DNA from: Sebaldella termitidis ATCC 33386
GTDB taxonomy: Bacteria > Fusobacteriota > Fusobacteriia > Fusobacteriales > Leptotrichiaceae
Reading direction: 5' to 3'
DNA length: 64,000 nt
Assembly (NCBI RefSeq): GCF_000024405.1
Contig: NC_013517.1
Coordinates: 186,001 to 250,000, forward strand
Position numbers and translations under genes: made by a program. Below, in pieces: positions 23,628 through 34,899 of the stretch; positions within the stretch are counted from its first letter, which is position 1; each line of letters begins with the position of its first letter. Below the pieces are notes generated by a model, which saw only the letters and a program-made list of their open reading frames with translations, was not told the DNA's origin and made no database searches.

Positions 23628-24035
23628 ATGTTAGAATATTTTAGTAAAGATATAATAAAAATGCTGAAAATAGCAATAGTTATTACAGTAATAGTTTTAC
23701 TTGCAGGAGTAATCCTGCAGATAAAGGCACTGTATTTCGCCTGTTTTTTAGGCTGTCTGGTGTCAGTTTTCAACATAATATCTTTATACAGAGACTGTCA
23801 GAGAATAATGTATTTCCCTGACAAAATTAAAACAAAAGTATACTCCCAGTTTTTTCGAAGGTTTGTTATTTATGGGATAGTGTTATTCATAGTAGGTTAT
23901 ATAACACAGAAGTATAAATTCGGGAAACTGGAGCTGAATATGCTGTTTTGCGGTCTAGGACTGCTGAACTTTAAAATATCACTGTATCTTAGTGTGATGT
24001 TTAAAAGTAAGAAAATAGGAGACGATACGGTATGA
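23628..24035 (+). CDS. atpI: ATP synthase protein I (AtpI)
   Basis: 135-residue protein with four membrane helices, the arrangement of AtpI (ATP_synt_I family), which helps assemble the c-ring and is typical of Na+-type F-ATPase operons. Sequence conservation in the family is low, so position carries much of the call: it is the first gene after the atp promoter and overlaps atpB by ATGA. GGGAG precedes the ATG by 8 bases. Confidence 0.8.
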   Translation: MLEYFSKDIIKMLKIAIVITVIVLLAGVILQIKALYFACFLGCLVSVFNIISLYRDCQRIMYFPDKIKTKVYSQFFRRFVIYGIVLFIVGYITQKYKFGKLELNMLFCGLGLLNFKISLYLSVMFKSKKIGDDTV

Positions 24036-24937
24036 AAAAAATGATGAGAGTAGTAGGAATTTTATTAGCAGCTATGCTGGTGATAAACCTTATACTATGG
24101 GGTTTACAGTATATACTGCCGATAAGGTATGTAACACCTCCGCTTATAGAGGGACCTAAAGTATTCTGGTCACTGACAATCGGCGGACTGGTATTCAACA
24201 TAAACCAGACGATAGTAACAACATGGATTGTAATGGCGATTCTGATTACTGTACTGGCAATAGGAACAAGGAATTTAAGCGTGGAAAATCCTGGCAGGTT
24301 TCAGGTAGTTTTGGAAATGCTGTATTCATTTATTGAAAATATGTTTCTTGCTAACTTCGGTAAATATAAGAAGACATTTGTGTCCTTTATCACAGCATTG
24401 TTTTCATTTATATTTTTATGTAATCTGATTTCGTTTTTTCTTCCGTTTATACCGCTTGTTGAAAAGCTTCCTGGCGGAGGATACAGTATATCGCCGTTTT
24501 TGAGAAGCCCGACTGCTGATATGAATACAACAGTGGGACTGGCGTTACTGGTAGTAGTGATATTCCTGTCCTGTGCAATAAAAACAGAGGGAGTAACAGG
24601 ATATCTGAAAGGTCTTGCATCACCGACACCGGTGCTTCTGGTAATTAATATTATCGGAGAGATTGCAAAACCGATTAATACGTCTATGCGGCTTTTTGGT
24701 AACATGTTTGCTGGAATAATAATAATGGGACTGCTTTACGGATTAACAATAAACGTGGCCGGTCACTTGTTTGCATTTGCCCCCGGCTGGGTGGCGTTTT
24801 TACATCTTTACTTTGATCTTTTCACGGGAACAATACAGAGTTTTGTATTCGTGGTACTGTCTTCGGTTTATATATCCGAAACACTGAGTGATAAGGATGA
24901 CGAAGAGGAAGTTCCGCTTGTGGCGGCAGCACATTAA
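24032..24937 (+). CDS. atpB: F-type ATP synthase subunit a
   Basis: Stator channel subunit that passes ions to and from the c-ring. 301 residues with about six membrane helices. The essential arginine is Arg220 in SMRLFGNMFAG, and the LHLYFDLFTGTIQSFVFVVL segment forms the last helix. An N-terminal extension with YITPPL-like YVTPPL precedes the first conserved helix. It overlaps atpI by 4 nt. 154 bases separate it from atpE; nothing convincing is visible there except the ribosome site for atpE. Confidence 0.94.
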   Translation: MKKMMRVVGILLAAMLVINLILWGLQYILPIRYVTPPLIEGPKVFWSLTIGGLVFNINQTIVTTWIVMAILITVLAIGTRNLSVENPGRFQVVLEMLYSFIENMFLANFGKYKKTFVSFITALFSFIFLCNLISFFLPFIPLVEKLPGGGYSISPFLRSPTADMNTTVGLALLVVVIFLSCAIKTEGVTGYLKGLASPTPVLLVINIIGEIAKPINTSMRLFGNMFAGIIIMGLLYGLTINVAGHLFAFAPGWVAFLHLYFDLFTGTIQSFVFVVLSSVYISETLSDKDDEEEVPLVAAAH

Positions 24938-25049
24938 TTTTAAACAGATACAGATTTTAAGTTACAGGACATTTACAGGGGTTGTTTGGAATTATAAAAT
25001 CTTTTTTACAGAAAAAATTCTGGTTTATAGTTATTCAAAATAAATATAA

Positions 25050-25328
<279 letters not shown>

Positions 25329-25358
25329 AAAAATTCAGAAAGTTCGAGGTGACTCTAT

Positions 25359-25853
25359 ATGGAAAACGGATCAAATTTAATCACATTAGATCTTTCGATG
25401 CTTCTTCAAATTATAAACTTTCTGATCTTAGTTTATGTATTCTGGAGGTTATTTGGAAAAAAAATAGGACCGATTTTGGATGAGAGAAAGAAAATAGTTA
25501 CCAGTAAATTGTTAGAAGCAGAGGAAGAAAGAACCAATGCCAGAAAAGCAACTGCTGAAGCTAGTGAATTAAAAAGAGAAGCAAAAAAAAGAGCTAATGA
25601 AATACTTATCAGAGCTGAAATATCAGCAGATGAGCGAAAAGAAAGAATAATAAAAGAAGCTAATCAGAGCAGAGAAAAAATGCTTACAACAGCTGAAATA
25701 GATATAGAAAAAATGAAACAGAATGCATCTAAGGAACTGCAGAAAGAGGTTTCCAGTCTGGCAGTTACGCTGGCTGAAAAGATACTTAAAGAAAACATAG
25801 ATAAAGACGGAGATAAGATAATAAATAATTTTATTGAAGAAGTAGGAGAGTAA
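25359..25853 (+). CDS. atpF: F-type ATP synthase subunit b
   Basis: Peripheral stalk subunit: one N-terminal membrane helix (about residues 12-30) followed by a long charged alpha-helical region rich in Glu, Lys, Arg and Ala that forms the dimeric stalk. 164 residues, the standard size. GAGGTGA precedes the ATG at 25359. Only one b-type gene is present, so the stalk should be a homodimer. Confidence 0.92.
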   Translation: MENGSNLITLDLSMLLQIINFLILVYVFWRLFGKKIGPILDERKKIVTSKLLEAEEERTNARKATAEASELKREAKKRANEILIRAEISADERKERIIKEANQSREKMLTTAEIDIEKMKQNASKELQKEVSSLAVTLAEKILKENIDKDGDKIINNFIEEVGE

Positions 25854-25858
25854 CTATT

Positions 25859-26386
25859 ATGTATGAGGCAGATATAGCAAAACGATATGCTGAAGCAGTA
25901 TATGGGGTTGCTAAAGAAAAAGATAAAGTAAAAGAAATATATGATATGCTGAATTCTCTTATGGAACTATATATAAACGATTCGGAATTTAGAAATTTCA
26001 TGTTGCATCCGCTGATAGAGAATAGTGAAAAGAAAGATTTTCTGGGTAAAATTTTTACAGACGCAGATGATATTACAATGAACATAATTGATTATCTTGT
26101 GGATAAAGACAGAATAGAGATAATAAGATATATTGTTTCCGAATATCTAAAGCTTTATTATCTGGAAAATAACGAAGTAGAGGTCACTGGTATTTTCAGC
26201 AAAGAATTAAGTGAAGAACAGTTTGACCTGCTTAAAAGTAAATTAGAAAAAAAAGTGGGAAAAAAAATAATTTTGAAAATAGAAGTAAACAAGGATATTA
26301 TTGGCGGTGGAATAGTGAAAATGGGAGATCAAATAATTGATGGCTCAATAAAACGTCAAATAGAAAATATAAAAAATACTTTCTAG
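25859..26386 (+). CDS. atpH: F-type ATP synthase subunit delta
   Basis: 175-residue OSCP/delta subunit joining the b stalk to F1. Typical features are the opening [15 protein letters not shown], and near the C terminus [20 protein letters not shown], the signature of the family. GGAGAG inside the end of atpF serves as its ribosome site, 5 bases after the atpF stop. Confidence 0.93.
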   Translation: MYEADIAKRYAEAVYGVAKEKDKVKEIYDMLNSLMELYINDSEFRNFMLHPLIENSEKKDFLGKIFTDADDITMNIIDYLVDKDRIEIIRYIVSEYLKLYYLENNEVEVTGIFSKELSEEQFDLLKSKLEKKVGKKIILKIEVNKDIIGGGIVKMGDQIIDGSIKRQIENIKNTF

Positions 26387-26402
26387 AATGGAGGTGCTTT
26401 CT

Positions 26403-27908
26403 TTGAAAATTAGGCCAGAAGAGGTTAGCAAGATCATAAAAACAGAAATAGAAAATTACAAAACATCATTAGATATAGCAAGTGTAGGAACAGTGGTAGA
26501 AGTAGGAGATGGTATAGCAAGAGTATATGGACTTCAGAATGCCATGCAGGGAGAACTCCTTGAATTCCCCAATAATGTAATGGGAATGGTTCTTAACTTA
26601 GAAGAAAACAACGTGGGAGCTGTTCTCCTTGGTGATTTTTCACTTATAAAAGAAGGAGATACAGTAAGATCAACCGGGAAAATTACTCAGGTTCCTGCAG
26701 GAGAAGCTATGCTCGGAAGAGTAGTAGATCCTTTAGGGAATCCTATCGACGGTAAAGGACCGATAGAAGCCTCGAGATTTATGGAACTTGAAAGAAAAGC
26801 TTATGGAATAATAGATAGACAGCCGGTTACAGAACCGCTGCAGACAGGAATAAAGGCAATAGATGGAATGATACCGATAGGTAAAGGACAGAGAGAATTA
26901 ATAATAGGTGACAGACAGACAGGTAAAACTGCAGTTGCTGTAGATGCCATTGTTAACCAAAAGGGAAATGACGTTTATTGTATATATGTAGCAATAGGAC
27001 AAAAAAGATCAACAGTAGCAGGATTACATCAAAAGCTTATAGACAGCGGTGCTATGGAATATACAACAATAGTTGCTGCAACAGCATCAGAATCAGCTTC
27101 GCTTCAGTACCTTGCACCTTATGCAGGAGTATCAATGGCGGAATACTTTATGGAGCAGGGAAAACACGTTCTGATAGTATATGATGATTTATCAAAGCAT
27201 GCCGTAGCATACAGAGAGATGTCGCTGTTATTAAAAAGACCGCCGGGAAGGGAAGCTTATCCCGGAGATATATTCTATCTTCACTCAAGACTTCTTGAGA
27301 GAGCGGCTAAACTGAGTGATGAACTGGGAGCGGGTTCGATTACGGCTCTTCCGATAGTAGAAACTCAGGCAGGAGACGTATCTGCATATATACCTACAAA
27401 TATTATATCAATAACAGACGGACAAATTTTCCTTGAATCAGACTTATTTAATGCTGGTTTCAGACCTGCGATAAATGCAGGGATATCAGTATCAAGGGTT
27501 GGAGGTTCCGCACAGATAAAAGCTATGAAACAGGTAGCGTCACAGGTAAAACTGGAGCTTGCACAATATACTGAATTACTGGCTTTTGCACAGTTCGGAT
27601 CTGATCTGGATAAAGCAACAAGAGACCAGCTAAACAGAGGGGCAAAAATCATGGAGGTTCTTAAGCAGCCTCAGTATGATCCATACCCTGTAGAAGAACA
27701 GGTAGTTTCATTCTTTGCGGTTACAGGAGGATACCTTGATGCAGTAGAAAAAGAGAATGTTACGACTTTTGAAAAAGAATTATTAAAGAGTATGAGAAAT
27801 AATACAGACATATTAGTAAGAATTAAAGAAAAGAAAGCTCTTGATGACGGGCTGAAAAAGGAACTGGCAGATTTCATCAAAAATTTTAAAGATAACTTTG
27901 AACAGTAA
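26403..27908 (+). CDS. atpA: F-type ATP synthase subunit alpha
   Basis: Non-catalytic nucleotide-binding subunit of F1. The start is placed at the TTG at 26403 ([10 protein letters not shown]) because GGAGGT at 26390-26395 is the ribosome site; the upstream in-frame ATG at 26388 would put that site inside the coding region. This gives 501 residues, the standard length, with Walker A GDRQTGKT exactly at 169-176 as in E. coli. The segment [10 protein letters not shown] is present near 366. Confidence 0.95.
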   Translation: MKIRPEEVSKIIKTEIENYKTSLDIASVGTVVEVGDGIARVYGLQNAMQGELLEFPNNVMGMVLNLEENNVGAVLLGDFSLIKEGDTVRSTGKITQVPAGEAMLGRVVDPLGNPIDGKGPIEASRFMELERKAYGIIDRQPVTEPLQTGIKAIDGMIPIGKGQRELIIGDRQTGKTAVAVDAIVNQKGNDVYCIYVAIGQKRSTVAGLHQKLIDSGAMEYTTIVAATASESASLQYLAPYAGVSMAEYFMEQGKHVLIVYDDLSKHAVAYREMSLLLKRPPGREAYPGDIFYLHSRLLERAAKLSDELGAGSITALPIVETQAGDVSAYIPTNIISITDGQIFLESDLFNAGFRPAINAGISVSRVGGSAQIKAMKQVASQVKLELAQYTELLAFAQFGSDLDKATRDQLNRGAKIMEVLKQPQYDPYPVEEQVVSFFAVTGGYLDAVEKENVTTFEKELLKSMRNNTDILVRIKEKKALDDGLKKELADFIKNFKDNFEQ

Positions 27909-27921
27909 GTAGGTGTTTTTT

Positions 27922-28782
27922 ATGTCAGCAAATATGAAAGAAATAAAAGGTAGAATAGAGAGCATAAAGAGTACCAGCCAGATTACAAATGCAATGAATG
28001 TAGTATCTTCTACAAAGTTTAAGAAATTTCAGACTTTGACACTAAGCACAAGAAAATATTCAGAAGCAATAGAAGAAACTCTGGGAAATGTGGCTGGCAG
28101 CCTGAAGTCTGTACATCATGTCCTTTTTGACGGAAAAAGAGAAGTAAAAAGAATAGGTGTAATAATGATGACTTCAGACAGAGGACTCTGCGGAAGTTTT
28201 AACAGCAATACCTTTAAAGAACTGGAAAAGTTAGTGGCAAGCTACGGGGAAAAAGGGGTAAAAGTTTCCGTGATAGCTGTGGGGAGAAAGTCAAGAGACT
28301 ATTGTAAAAGAAGAGGAATAAATGTAGATGCAGAGTATATACAGCTGATTCCCGAGACTATGTTTGAAAAAGCAAAAGGAATAAGTGAAAATATAGCGGA
28401 ATTCTATTTGAGCGATATATATGACGAAGTACATATTATTTATTCCAAATTCATCTCTGCCATACAGTACGAATTAAAGGTGGAAAGACTGCTTCCTTTA
28501 GAAAGAAGAGAAGCAAAGACTAATAAGGAATACATATTTGAACCTTCAATAGAAGATGTTTTAAGAAGTTTACTTCCTAAAAGCTTAAATATAAAAATAT
28601 ACCAGTCATTACTGGAAAATACAGCAAGTGAACATTCAGCGAGAATGACGGCAATGCAGAGTGCAAGTGATAATGCCAAGGATATACTGGACGAATTGAC
28701 ATTAGATTATAACAGAGTGAGACAGTCGATTATTACACAGGAGCTTACTGAAATAATTGGCGGATCAAATGCCTTAAAATAG
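27922..28782 (+). CDS. atpG: F-type ATP synthase subunit gamma
   Basis: Central rotor shaft of F1, 286 residues. The start at ATG 27922 ([12 protein letters not shown]) is preferred over an in-frame GTG nine bases earlier, which overlaps the ribosome site AGGTG. Diagnostic segments are [20 protein letters not shown] at the N terminus, [10 protein letters not shown] in the middle and [19 protein letters not shown] at the C terminus. Confidence 0.95.
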   Translation: MSANMKEIKGRIESIKSTSQITNAMNVVSSTKFKKFQTLTLSTRKYSEAIEETLGNVAGSLKSVHHVLFDGKREVKRIGVIMMTSDRGLCGSFNSNTFKELEKLVASYGEKGVKVSVIAVGRKSRDYCKRRGINVDAEYIQLIPETMFEKAKGISENIAEFYLSDIYDEVHIIYSKFISAIQYELKVERLLPLERREAKTNKEYIFEPSIEDVLRSLLPKSLNIKIYQSLLENTASEHSARMTAMQSASDNAKDILDELTLDYNRVRQSIITQELTEIIGGSNALK

Positions 28783-28785
28783 TAG

Positions 28786-30198
<1,413 letters not shown>

Positions 30199-30200
30199 TT

Positions 30201-30605
30201 ATGGCAAAGTCTTTTAATATAGAAGCTATAACACCATCGGGAGTGACTTTTTCTACGACTGCCGAATTTTTAAAACTAAGAACTGTAAACGGAGATATAG
30301 GAATAATGGCTGATCATATGCCTTTGGTTACTGAACTGAGCTATGGTGAAATGATAGTAAAGCAGGAAAAAGGCGAGGAAGTTCGTTACTATATTGACGG
30401 CGGCTTTATGGAAGTCAATAAAGAGAGGGTTCTTATCCTTGGTGATGAAATAATAGAATCAAGTCAGATTGATATAGAAAGAGCACAAAGGGAAAAGGAA
30501 GTCGAAGAATCGAAATTATCTAAGCTGAAAGAGGAAGAAGATATAGCCAGAGCTAATAAGAAGATTCAGGAAAACCTTATGAAAATAAAAATAGGAAGCA
30601 GATAA
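30201..30605 (+). CDS. atpC: F-type ATP synthase subunit epsilon
   Basis: 134-residue regulatory subunit of F1: an N-terminal beta-sandwich with GDIGIMADHMPLVTEL and a C-terminal helical hairpin rich in Glu and Lys that can inhibit ATP hydrolysis. Last gene of the operon, followed 6 bases later by a strong terminator. Confidence 0.93.
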   Translation: MAKSFNIEAITPSGVTFSTTAEFLKLRTVNGDIGIMADHMPLVTELSYGEMIVKQEKGEEVRYYIDGGFMEVNKERVLILGDEIIESSQIDIERAQREKEVEESKLSKLKEEEDIARANKKIQENLMKIKIGSR

Positions 30606-30611
30606 ATAAAG

Positions 30612-30643
30612 TATCTATAAAATTTGATTTTATAGATATTTTT
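30612..30643 (+). terminator. Terminator of the atp operon
   Basis: A perfect 12-bp stem, TATCTATAAAAT (30612-30623) with ATTTTATAGATA (30627-30638), loop TTG, followed by a T-run. Confidence 0.88.
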
Positions 30644-30690
30644 GCTTTTTGGGGGAAGATCGTGGAATATATCAAGAGGAGGTTTTGCTT

Positions 30691-31719
30691 TTGGGACAGA
30701 GGGCGGTTTTAATAATAGCAGAGAATGAAAAGTATGAGATTTATTACGATCATTGGTGTGCAAACACTCTGGACTCTTATCTTTTTTGGGGACCGGAGGA
30801 AGCTGTTTCATTTATAAGAAAACATGATCCTGAAAAGGGATACTGGCTGAATGATGTATGGTGTGAAGGCGCCGTACTGGTGGATCTGGATAAGAAGAAA
30901 TTATTATTTTTCGGAGGAGAAGATATTATATATGAGATACCCTTAAGAAGGGTTTATCTGGAACTTTTAGCAGAAATGTGGAAAGGTTATGAAATAAAGT
31001 GGGCTTACCACGGAATTACTGATCTGGCCAGATATGCAGGATATGATTGGAAAAGTCTGATGGACAAATCGAAAAGAGAAGAGTGTGAGATAATAAATTC
31101 TTTTGACAGTGACAGCGGAGGCTTTTATATTACCGGGGTGTTTAGTATTACTGACAAAAATAATATCAGAAAAGTTTTTCCGCTTTACTCATATGATAAT
31201 CGCCTGATTTTCTGTGATAATGAGAAAATTATTGAATATGTGAATAAATTAGGAGACAGATCTAAAGTTTTTGAGGAAGAAAGACATAAAGACTATACTT
31301 TTCCAAGCTATGGAATGCATATTGATATGACAAGCAAAACATCATTTTTCTGGGAATCTGATACAACAAATGCTGATTATTATGATAATCTGGAAAATTT
31401 ATGGGATGGCTGGGAAATTCAATATTTTTATGATGATTATCAAAAACATGCTGTATTAATAGAAAATGAGCATATTTTTCCAGAGATTGATCACAGAAAA
31501 TGTGTTGACAGAATCAGAAATATTGTCTGCGGGGAAAATAATAATCCTGCAGATACAGTAAAGGATATTGTTGACGCCTTGAAAAATTTAGGGAAAGAAA
31601 AAATAGAGATAAATCCTGCTGTGTATGCCGCTGATTCTTTTGATATGCCGAAAGACAGCAGAGTGGATATTTTTGAAAAAATTTCAGCGGAGTATCTCAA
31701 AAAAATCAGGAAAAAATAA
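30691..31719 (+). CDS. Unrecognised protein with two Trp-Gly-Tyr/Trp repeat modules
   Basis: 342-residue soluble acidic protein, not assigned to a family. The start is taken as the TTG at 30691, 8 bases after AGGAGG. Two internal segments look related: one around residues 70-108 with LLFFGGED and WKGYEIKWAYHG (Trp97), and one around 218-250 with SFFWESD and WDGWEIQYFYDD (Trp238), so the protein seems to have arisen by duplication. No signal peptide or membrane segment. It stands alone between the atp terminator and a later hairpin. Similar W-x-G-W/Y-E-I patterns occur in uncharacterised bacterial proteins as far as I recall. Confidence 0.65.
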   Translation: MGQRAVLIIAENEKYEIYYDHWCANTLDSYLFWGPEEAVSFIRKHDPEKGYWLNDVWCEGAVLVDLDKKKLLFFGGEDIIYEIPLRRVYLELLAEMWKGYEIKWAYHGITDLARYAGYDWKSLMDKSKREECEIINSFDSDSGGFYITGVFSITDKNNIRKVFPLYSYDNRLIFCDNEKIIEYVNKLGDRSKVFEEERHKDYTFPSYGMHIDMTSKTSFFWESDTTNADYYDNLENLWDGWEIQYFYDDYQKHAVLIENEHIFPEIDHRKCVDRIRNIVCGENNNPADTVKDIVDALKNLGKEKIEINPAVYAADSFDMPKDSRVDIFEKISAEYLKKIRKK

Positions 31720-31929
31720 AAAGAAGCATGATATTGCTGAGATAAAACAGATTTCTCTATTATTATAAAAAGAGGAATATTAAATAAATATACTGAATTT
31801 AGTATACTCTTTCATATTTGTGCATTGTTACAAAGAAGAATAATTAAATTTATGTATACAGGAATTTATTTCAAGATGTACGAGGGATTTAAGAATCTAC
31901 ATAATCCTAAATTATCGAAATTAAAATAT

Positions 31930-31956
31930 ACAGGGATGAAAATTCCTGTTTTTTTA
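31930..31956 (+). terminator. Terminator-like hairpin downstream of the Trp-repeat gene
   Basis: ACAGGGA (31930-31936) pairs with TTCCTGT (31943-31949), with one G-T pair, followed by T7. It is 210 bases from the stop. A second nested inverted repeat (AAAGAG/CTCTTT around TATACT/AGTATA, 31769-31812) precedes it but has no T-run. Confidence 0.55.
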
Positions 31957-32013
31957 TTTATATTTAAAATATATTGGGAACTAAGCGGCTAAGTGATAGT
32001 ATTATCAATTTTA

Positions 32014-32553
32014 TTATTCAAAATATTTATAGCCCAATTTTTCCATAAAATCAACTAGCTGCCAGTCTTCATATCCAAATTCATCATTTTCATAAGCCGT
32101 ACCCTCATCCATTAGTTCATCTGTCCAAAAAATTAAATAATTTTCTATACTGTCTTTGTTTATATTGAAATATTGGGCAACAATATCACTGTTCCCTTTA
32201 TATGCTTCAATTTCACTTTCATCAATATCATCAAAATAATCAGGCAGCGGATTAAATTTATCAATCTCCTGACCGTTATCAAACAGATTGTATCCCCAAT
32301 AGTCACCGTCATATATGTATAATGACATTACTGCATCGTTTGTTTTGGAAGAGGCATACTTAAAGAATTGAGCATTCCCTTCAAAATTACTGTCTGCATT
32401 TAATAATATCACTGTATCCCCGTTTTGTTCATCCAGCTGACATTCATCAGGTGAAATATCACTTGTTCTGTCTTTTGCCCAAGCATCTAAAATTTTTTTT
32501 GCTTTAATTTTATCGCAGTTCTTAAGAATTCCTAAATCTAAAAAAAGTCCCAT
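32014..32553 (-). CDS. Hypothetical acidic protein, 179 residues
   Basis: Not recognised. A soluble, strongly acidic protein with many Asp, Glu and aromatic residues and no signal peptide. The C-terminal part, with DEFGYEDWQLVDFMEKLGY, is the most distinctive segment. Acidic single-gene proteins of this size are common among immunity proteins of polymorphic toxins, but no toxin gene adjoins it, so that is only a possibility. GGGAGG lies 8 bases before the ATG. An inverted repeat (32576-32599) precedes the ribosome site. Confidence 0.65.
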   Translation of the reverse strand: MGLFLDLGILKNCDKIKAKKILDAWAKDRTSDISPDECQLDEQNGDTVILLNADSNFEGNAQFFKYASSKTNDAVMSLYIYDGDYWGYNLFDNGQEIDKFNPLPDYFDDIDESEIEAYKGNSDIVAQYFNINKDSIENYLIFWTDELMDEGTAYENDEFGYEDWQLVDFMEKLGYKYFE

Positions 32554-32575
32554 TTTATATACCTCCCAAGTATAA

Positions 32576-32599
32576 TATACAGTTTTTGCAGCCTGTATA
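32576..32599 (-). promoter_or_regulatory. Inverted repeat upstream of the acidic hypothetical gene
   Basis: TATACAG (32576-32582) and CTGTATA (32593-32599), perfect 7-bp arms spaced by 10, located directly upstream of the ribosome site. It may be an operator or an mRNA hairpin; no clear promoter could be assigned around it. Confidence 0.35.
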
Positions 32600-32773
32600 C
32601 CAAGCGATTTTCATGTTATTAATATAGTAAGTTTAGCATATTCAACTGTTAAAAGTAAGCATATAAAGTAAAATAGGTTATTTTACCATAAAAAATATGG
32701 AAATATAAAGGAATTTCAAAGTAATGTTTGGTAGAATGGCTATACTAATTGATAGATAAGAGGAGATGTTAAA

Positions 32774-33235
32774 ATGAAAAAGTTTTTTTTGGCTGCAATT
32801 TCTGTTTTTTTTCTGTTCAGCTGCAGTAATACTACAACATTACAGAATAATGGCGCTACAGGAACAGGAACTACTGTTAAACAAAAAGACATAGCTGATA
32901 CATCATGGAAGCTTACAGCAATTTCGGGTGAAAAAATAACGCCAAAAATGATGAACGGACAAGAGGTAGGAGTAATAACTCTTGATATAACAGCTGATAA
33001 AATAAGCGGAAGTGCAGGAGTAAACAGATATTTCGGGACTTATACACTAAATGGCAAGAATATTACGTTAAGCGGAATGGGAAGTACAAGAATGATGGGG
33101 CCTCAGGATTTGATGGAAAAAGAATCTAAATATCTGTCAGCGCTTGGCAATGTAACAGGTTTCGAATTCAAGGATAATAATACTCTGGTATTAAAAGCAG
33201 GAGCAGATACACTGACTTTTACTAAAGTAAAATAA
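32774..33235 (+). CDS. META-domain lipoprotein (HslJ-like)
   Basis: 153-residue lipoprotein: signal ending in LFSC with lipidation at Cys17, a low-complexity Thr/Gly linker (about residues 18-36), then a META domain from about residue 40 (IADTSWKLTAISG) through GVNRYFGTYTL to the C terminus. HslJ-type META lipoproteins are surface or periplasmic proteins linked to heat shock and novobiocin tolerance in E. coli; the role here is not known. AAGAGGAGAT precedes the ATG. Monocistronic, ended by a terminator. Confidence 0.85.
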   Translation: MKKFFLAAISVFFLFSCSNTTTLQNNGATGTGTTVKQKDIADTSWKLTAISGEKITPKMMNGQEVGVITLDITADKISGSAGVNRYFGTYTLNGKNITLSGMGSTRMMGPQDLMEKESKYLSALGNVTGFEFKDNNTLVLKAGADTLTFTKVK

Positions 33236-33247
33236 AAAAATATATAT

Positions 33248-33280
33248 AAAAAATCAATCGTTTCGGCGGTTGATTTTTTT
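33248..33280 (+). terminator. Terminator of the META lipoprotein gene
   Basis: ATCAATCG (33253-33260) pairs with CGGTTGAT (33267-33274), including one G-T pair, extended by A-T pairs and followed by a T-run. Confidence 0.8.
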
Positions 33281-33284
33281 ATGC

Positions 33285-33311
33285 AAAAAGAACCTGAGCC
33301 TCAGGTTCTTT
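33285..33311 (-). terminator. Terminator of the MFS exporter gene
   Basis: AAAGAACCTGAG (33287-33298) and CTCAGGTTCTTT (33300-33311), perfect 12-base arms around a single C. On the minus strand the stem ends in TTTTTGC, facing the MFS gene. Confidence 0.75.
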
Positions 33312-33401
33312 AAATCTTTCACAGTTTTTTTCAAACTGCTTTATTTATATTTCAATATTTTTATTTTAATACAATTTCTGTATGATTAGCGATGAAAAAT
33401 A

Positions 33402-34703
33402 TCAGTTTTTTTCTAAGCTCCAAATATGTTTATCTGCACGAAAGGGCAGGCAAGATAGCATACCGAAAACACCAATTATAAAAAACAACATTGCAGCTCC
33501 GGAGCCTTTTTCTGCCCCGAATAAAGAAACCCAGAGATTTCCTTCTGCTTGTGCCGACATAAACGGCTCGAATACATAATCAACTAAAAATCCGCCGCAT
33601 AGATATCCAAGAGGAATTGTAAAAAATTGGAGTGTATTCCTTGCGGAGTAAACACGTCCCTGCATTTCAATCGGAATTTTCATACGAAAAAGGACATCCA
33701 TATTTGCACTCATAAAAGGGATAAATATCCAGCCGAGAAAGGCACCTATACTCCATATAAGCGTGCTGTTTCCAAAAGCAAGAATAAAATTTTCCGTACT
33801 CATTGAAAAAAGCAGGGAATTACATATTACCCGAACTCTGCTTTTCGGCGATGGTAAGACAGTAACTAAAATACTGCCGCTCATTGTTGCAATCCCGGTA
33901 CATGCGTTAACAATACCAAGCGCCATTTCCCCGCCATTGGCACGAGATAGTATCATAGCCGGTAATGCTGCATTAAAGATGGAGGCAGTAAAGTTTATTA
34001 CGGCTAAAAAAAGAATTAGATTAAGAATTCCGCGGTTATTTTTGAGATAATACAGACCGCTTTTGGCAGACTGCCATACAGTTTCTTTTTTTATAATACT
34101 GTGTTTCTTTACTTTAGGGATTTTTATAAAAAACAGCAATGATACGAATGCCAGTGAAAATGTAATTAAGTCTGCTAAAATTACAACCTTAATACTTGTA
34201 AAAGAAAGTAAAGCTGTAGCCGCTACAGGTGTTAATATAGTAACCAGCGAGTTAGAAAAGGATCTCATACCGCTGACCTTCTGATAATGTTTTTTTGGTG
34301 TTAATAAACTTACAGCTACATCTGATGCAGGTTGCTGGACTGTATTCATTAGTCCGTTCAATGTATTAATCAGGTAAAGATGCCAGATTTGCAGATTATC
34401 AGTCATTAACAGAATGAGCAGCAAAATACTGCAAAGTGCCGCAAAACTGTCACTGACCAGCATTGTTATTTTTTTGTTCCATCTGTCACTAAGAGCTCCG
34501 GCAAAAATGCTTAATAAAACATAAGGTGCATAAGAGCAGATTGCTAAAAGTGCAGTAGTCAATGCAGAGCCTTGCTGTTGATATGACCAGATTACCACTG
34601 CGAAATTGGTCATTGCACTGCCAAGTGAAGATAGTGCTTGTGTAATCCATAAAATAATGAATGAATGAAGTTCTAAAATAGTTGTCTTAATATTTTTTAT
34701 CAT
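33402..34703 (-). CDS. MFS exporter, macrolide-efflux-like
   Basis: 433-residue major facilitator with about twelve membrane helices. The pattern in the first half, with LSDRWNKK after helix 2 and a QQPASDVAVSLLTP segment, resembles the MFS_3/Mef-type drug exporters rather than sugar or metabolite permeases. The substrate cannot be read from the sequence. AAAGGAG lies 7 bases before the ATG. The gene has a well formed promoter (34900-34928) and a leader containing a 12-codon ORF with its own ribosome site and several competing inverted repeats, the arrangement seen for inducible antibiotic-resistance genes. Monocistronic. Confidence 0.83.
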   Translation of the reverse strand: MIKNIKTTILELHSFIILWITQALSSLGSAMTNFAVVIWSYQQQGSALTTALLAICSYAPYVLLSIFAGALSDRWNKKITMLVSDSFAALCSILLLILLMTDNLQIWHLYLINTLNGLMNTVQQPASDVAVSLLTPKKHYQKVSGMRSFSNSLVTILTPVAATALLSFTSIKVVILADLITFSLAFVSLLFFIKIPKVKKHSIIKKETVWQSAKSGLYYLKNNRGILNLILFLAVINFTASIFNAALPAMILSRANGGEMALGIVNACTGIATMSGSILVTVLPSPKSRVRVICNSLLFSMSTENFILAFGNSTLIWSIGAFLGWIFIPFMSANMDVLFRMKIPIEMQGRVYSARNTLQFFTIPLGYLCGGFLVDYVFEPFMSAQAEGNLWVSLFGAEKGSGAAMLFFIIGVFGMLSCLPFRADKHIWSLEKN

Positions 34704-34744
34704 GGTTTTGCTCCTTTAATAGAATTTGAAAAAATTATTTTAAA

Positions 34745-34808
34745 GTGCAAAATCCAAGGGACGAATAAATTTCACTCCATGCAGTTTCGTCCGGTTTAGA
34801 CCTTGCAC
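34745..34808 (-). promoter_or_regulatory. Leader stem-loops of the MFS exporter gene
   Basis: On the minus strand GGACGAA and TTCGTCC (plus-strand 34786-34792 and 34759-34765) form a 7-bp stem with a 20-base loop after the leader ORF. An outer pair, GTGCAA and TTGCAC (plus-strand 34803-34808 and 34745-34750), begins inside the leader ORF. A third option pairs GCTCC in leader codons 8-9 (34809-34813) with GGAGC at the ribosome site of the MFS gene (34710-34714). These are mutually competing pairings, as expected for translation attenuation. Confidence 0.5.
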
Positions 34809-34834
34809 GGAGCTTTATCAATACAGAGTTTCAT
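34796..34834 (-). CDS. Putative 12-residue leader peptide of the MFS exporter gene
   Basis: ATG at 34834 followed by eleven codons (MKLCIDKAPCKV) and TAA. Its ribosome site AAAGGAG lies 7 bases upstream, in the same decamer ATTAAAGGAG that precedes the MFS gene. It lies inside the transcript expected from the promoter at 34900-34928, about 90 bases before the MFS ATG. Short leader peptides of this kind stall ribosomes and expose the downstream ribosome site in mef, erm and cat genes. That function is inferred from the layout only. Confidence 0.55.
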   Translation of the reverse strand: MKLCIDKAPCKV

Positions 34835-34899
34835 TATTTATCTCCTTTAATATTTTTGTTAATCGCAGCATTTGCAACAAATAAAACGATTTACAACTA

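Noticed and set aside
26388-26402. Upstream ATG as start of atpA
   Set aside because: The GGAGGT ribosome site lies just after this ATG, and starting at the TTG at 26403 puts the Walker A motif at the standard residue 169.
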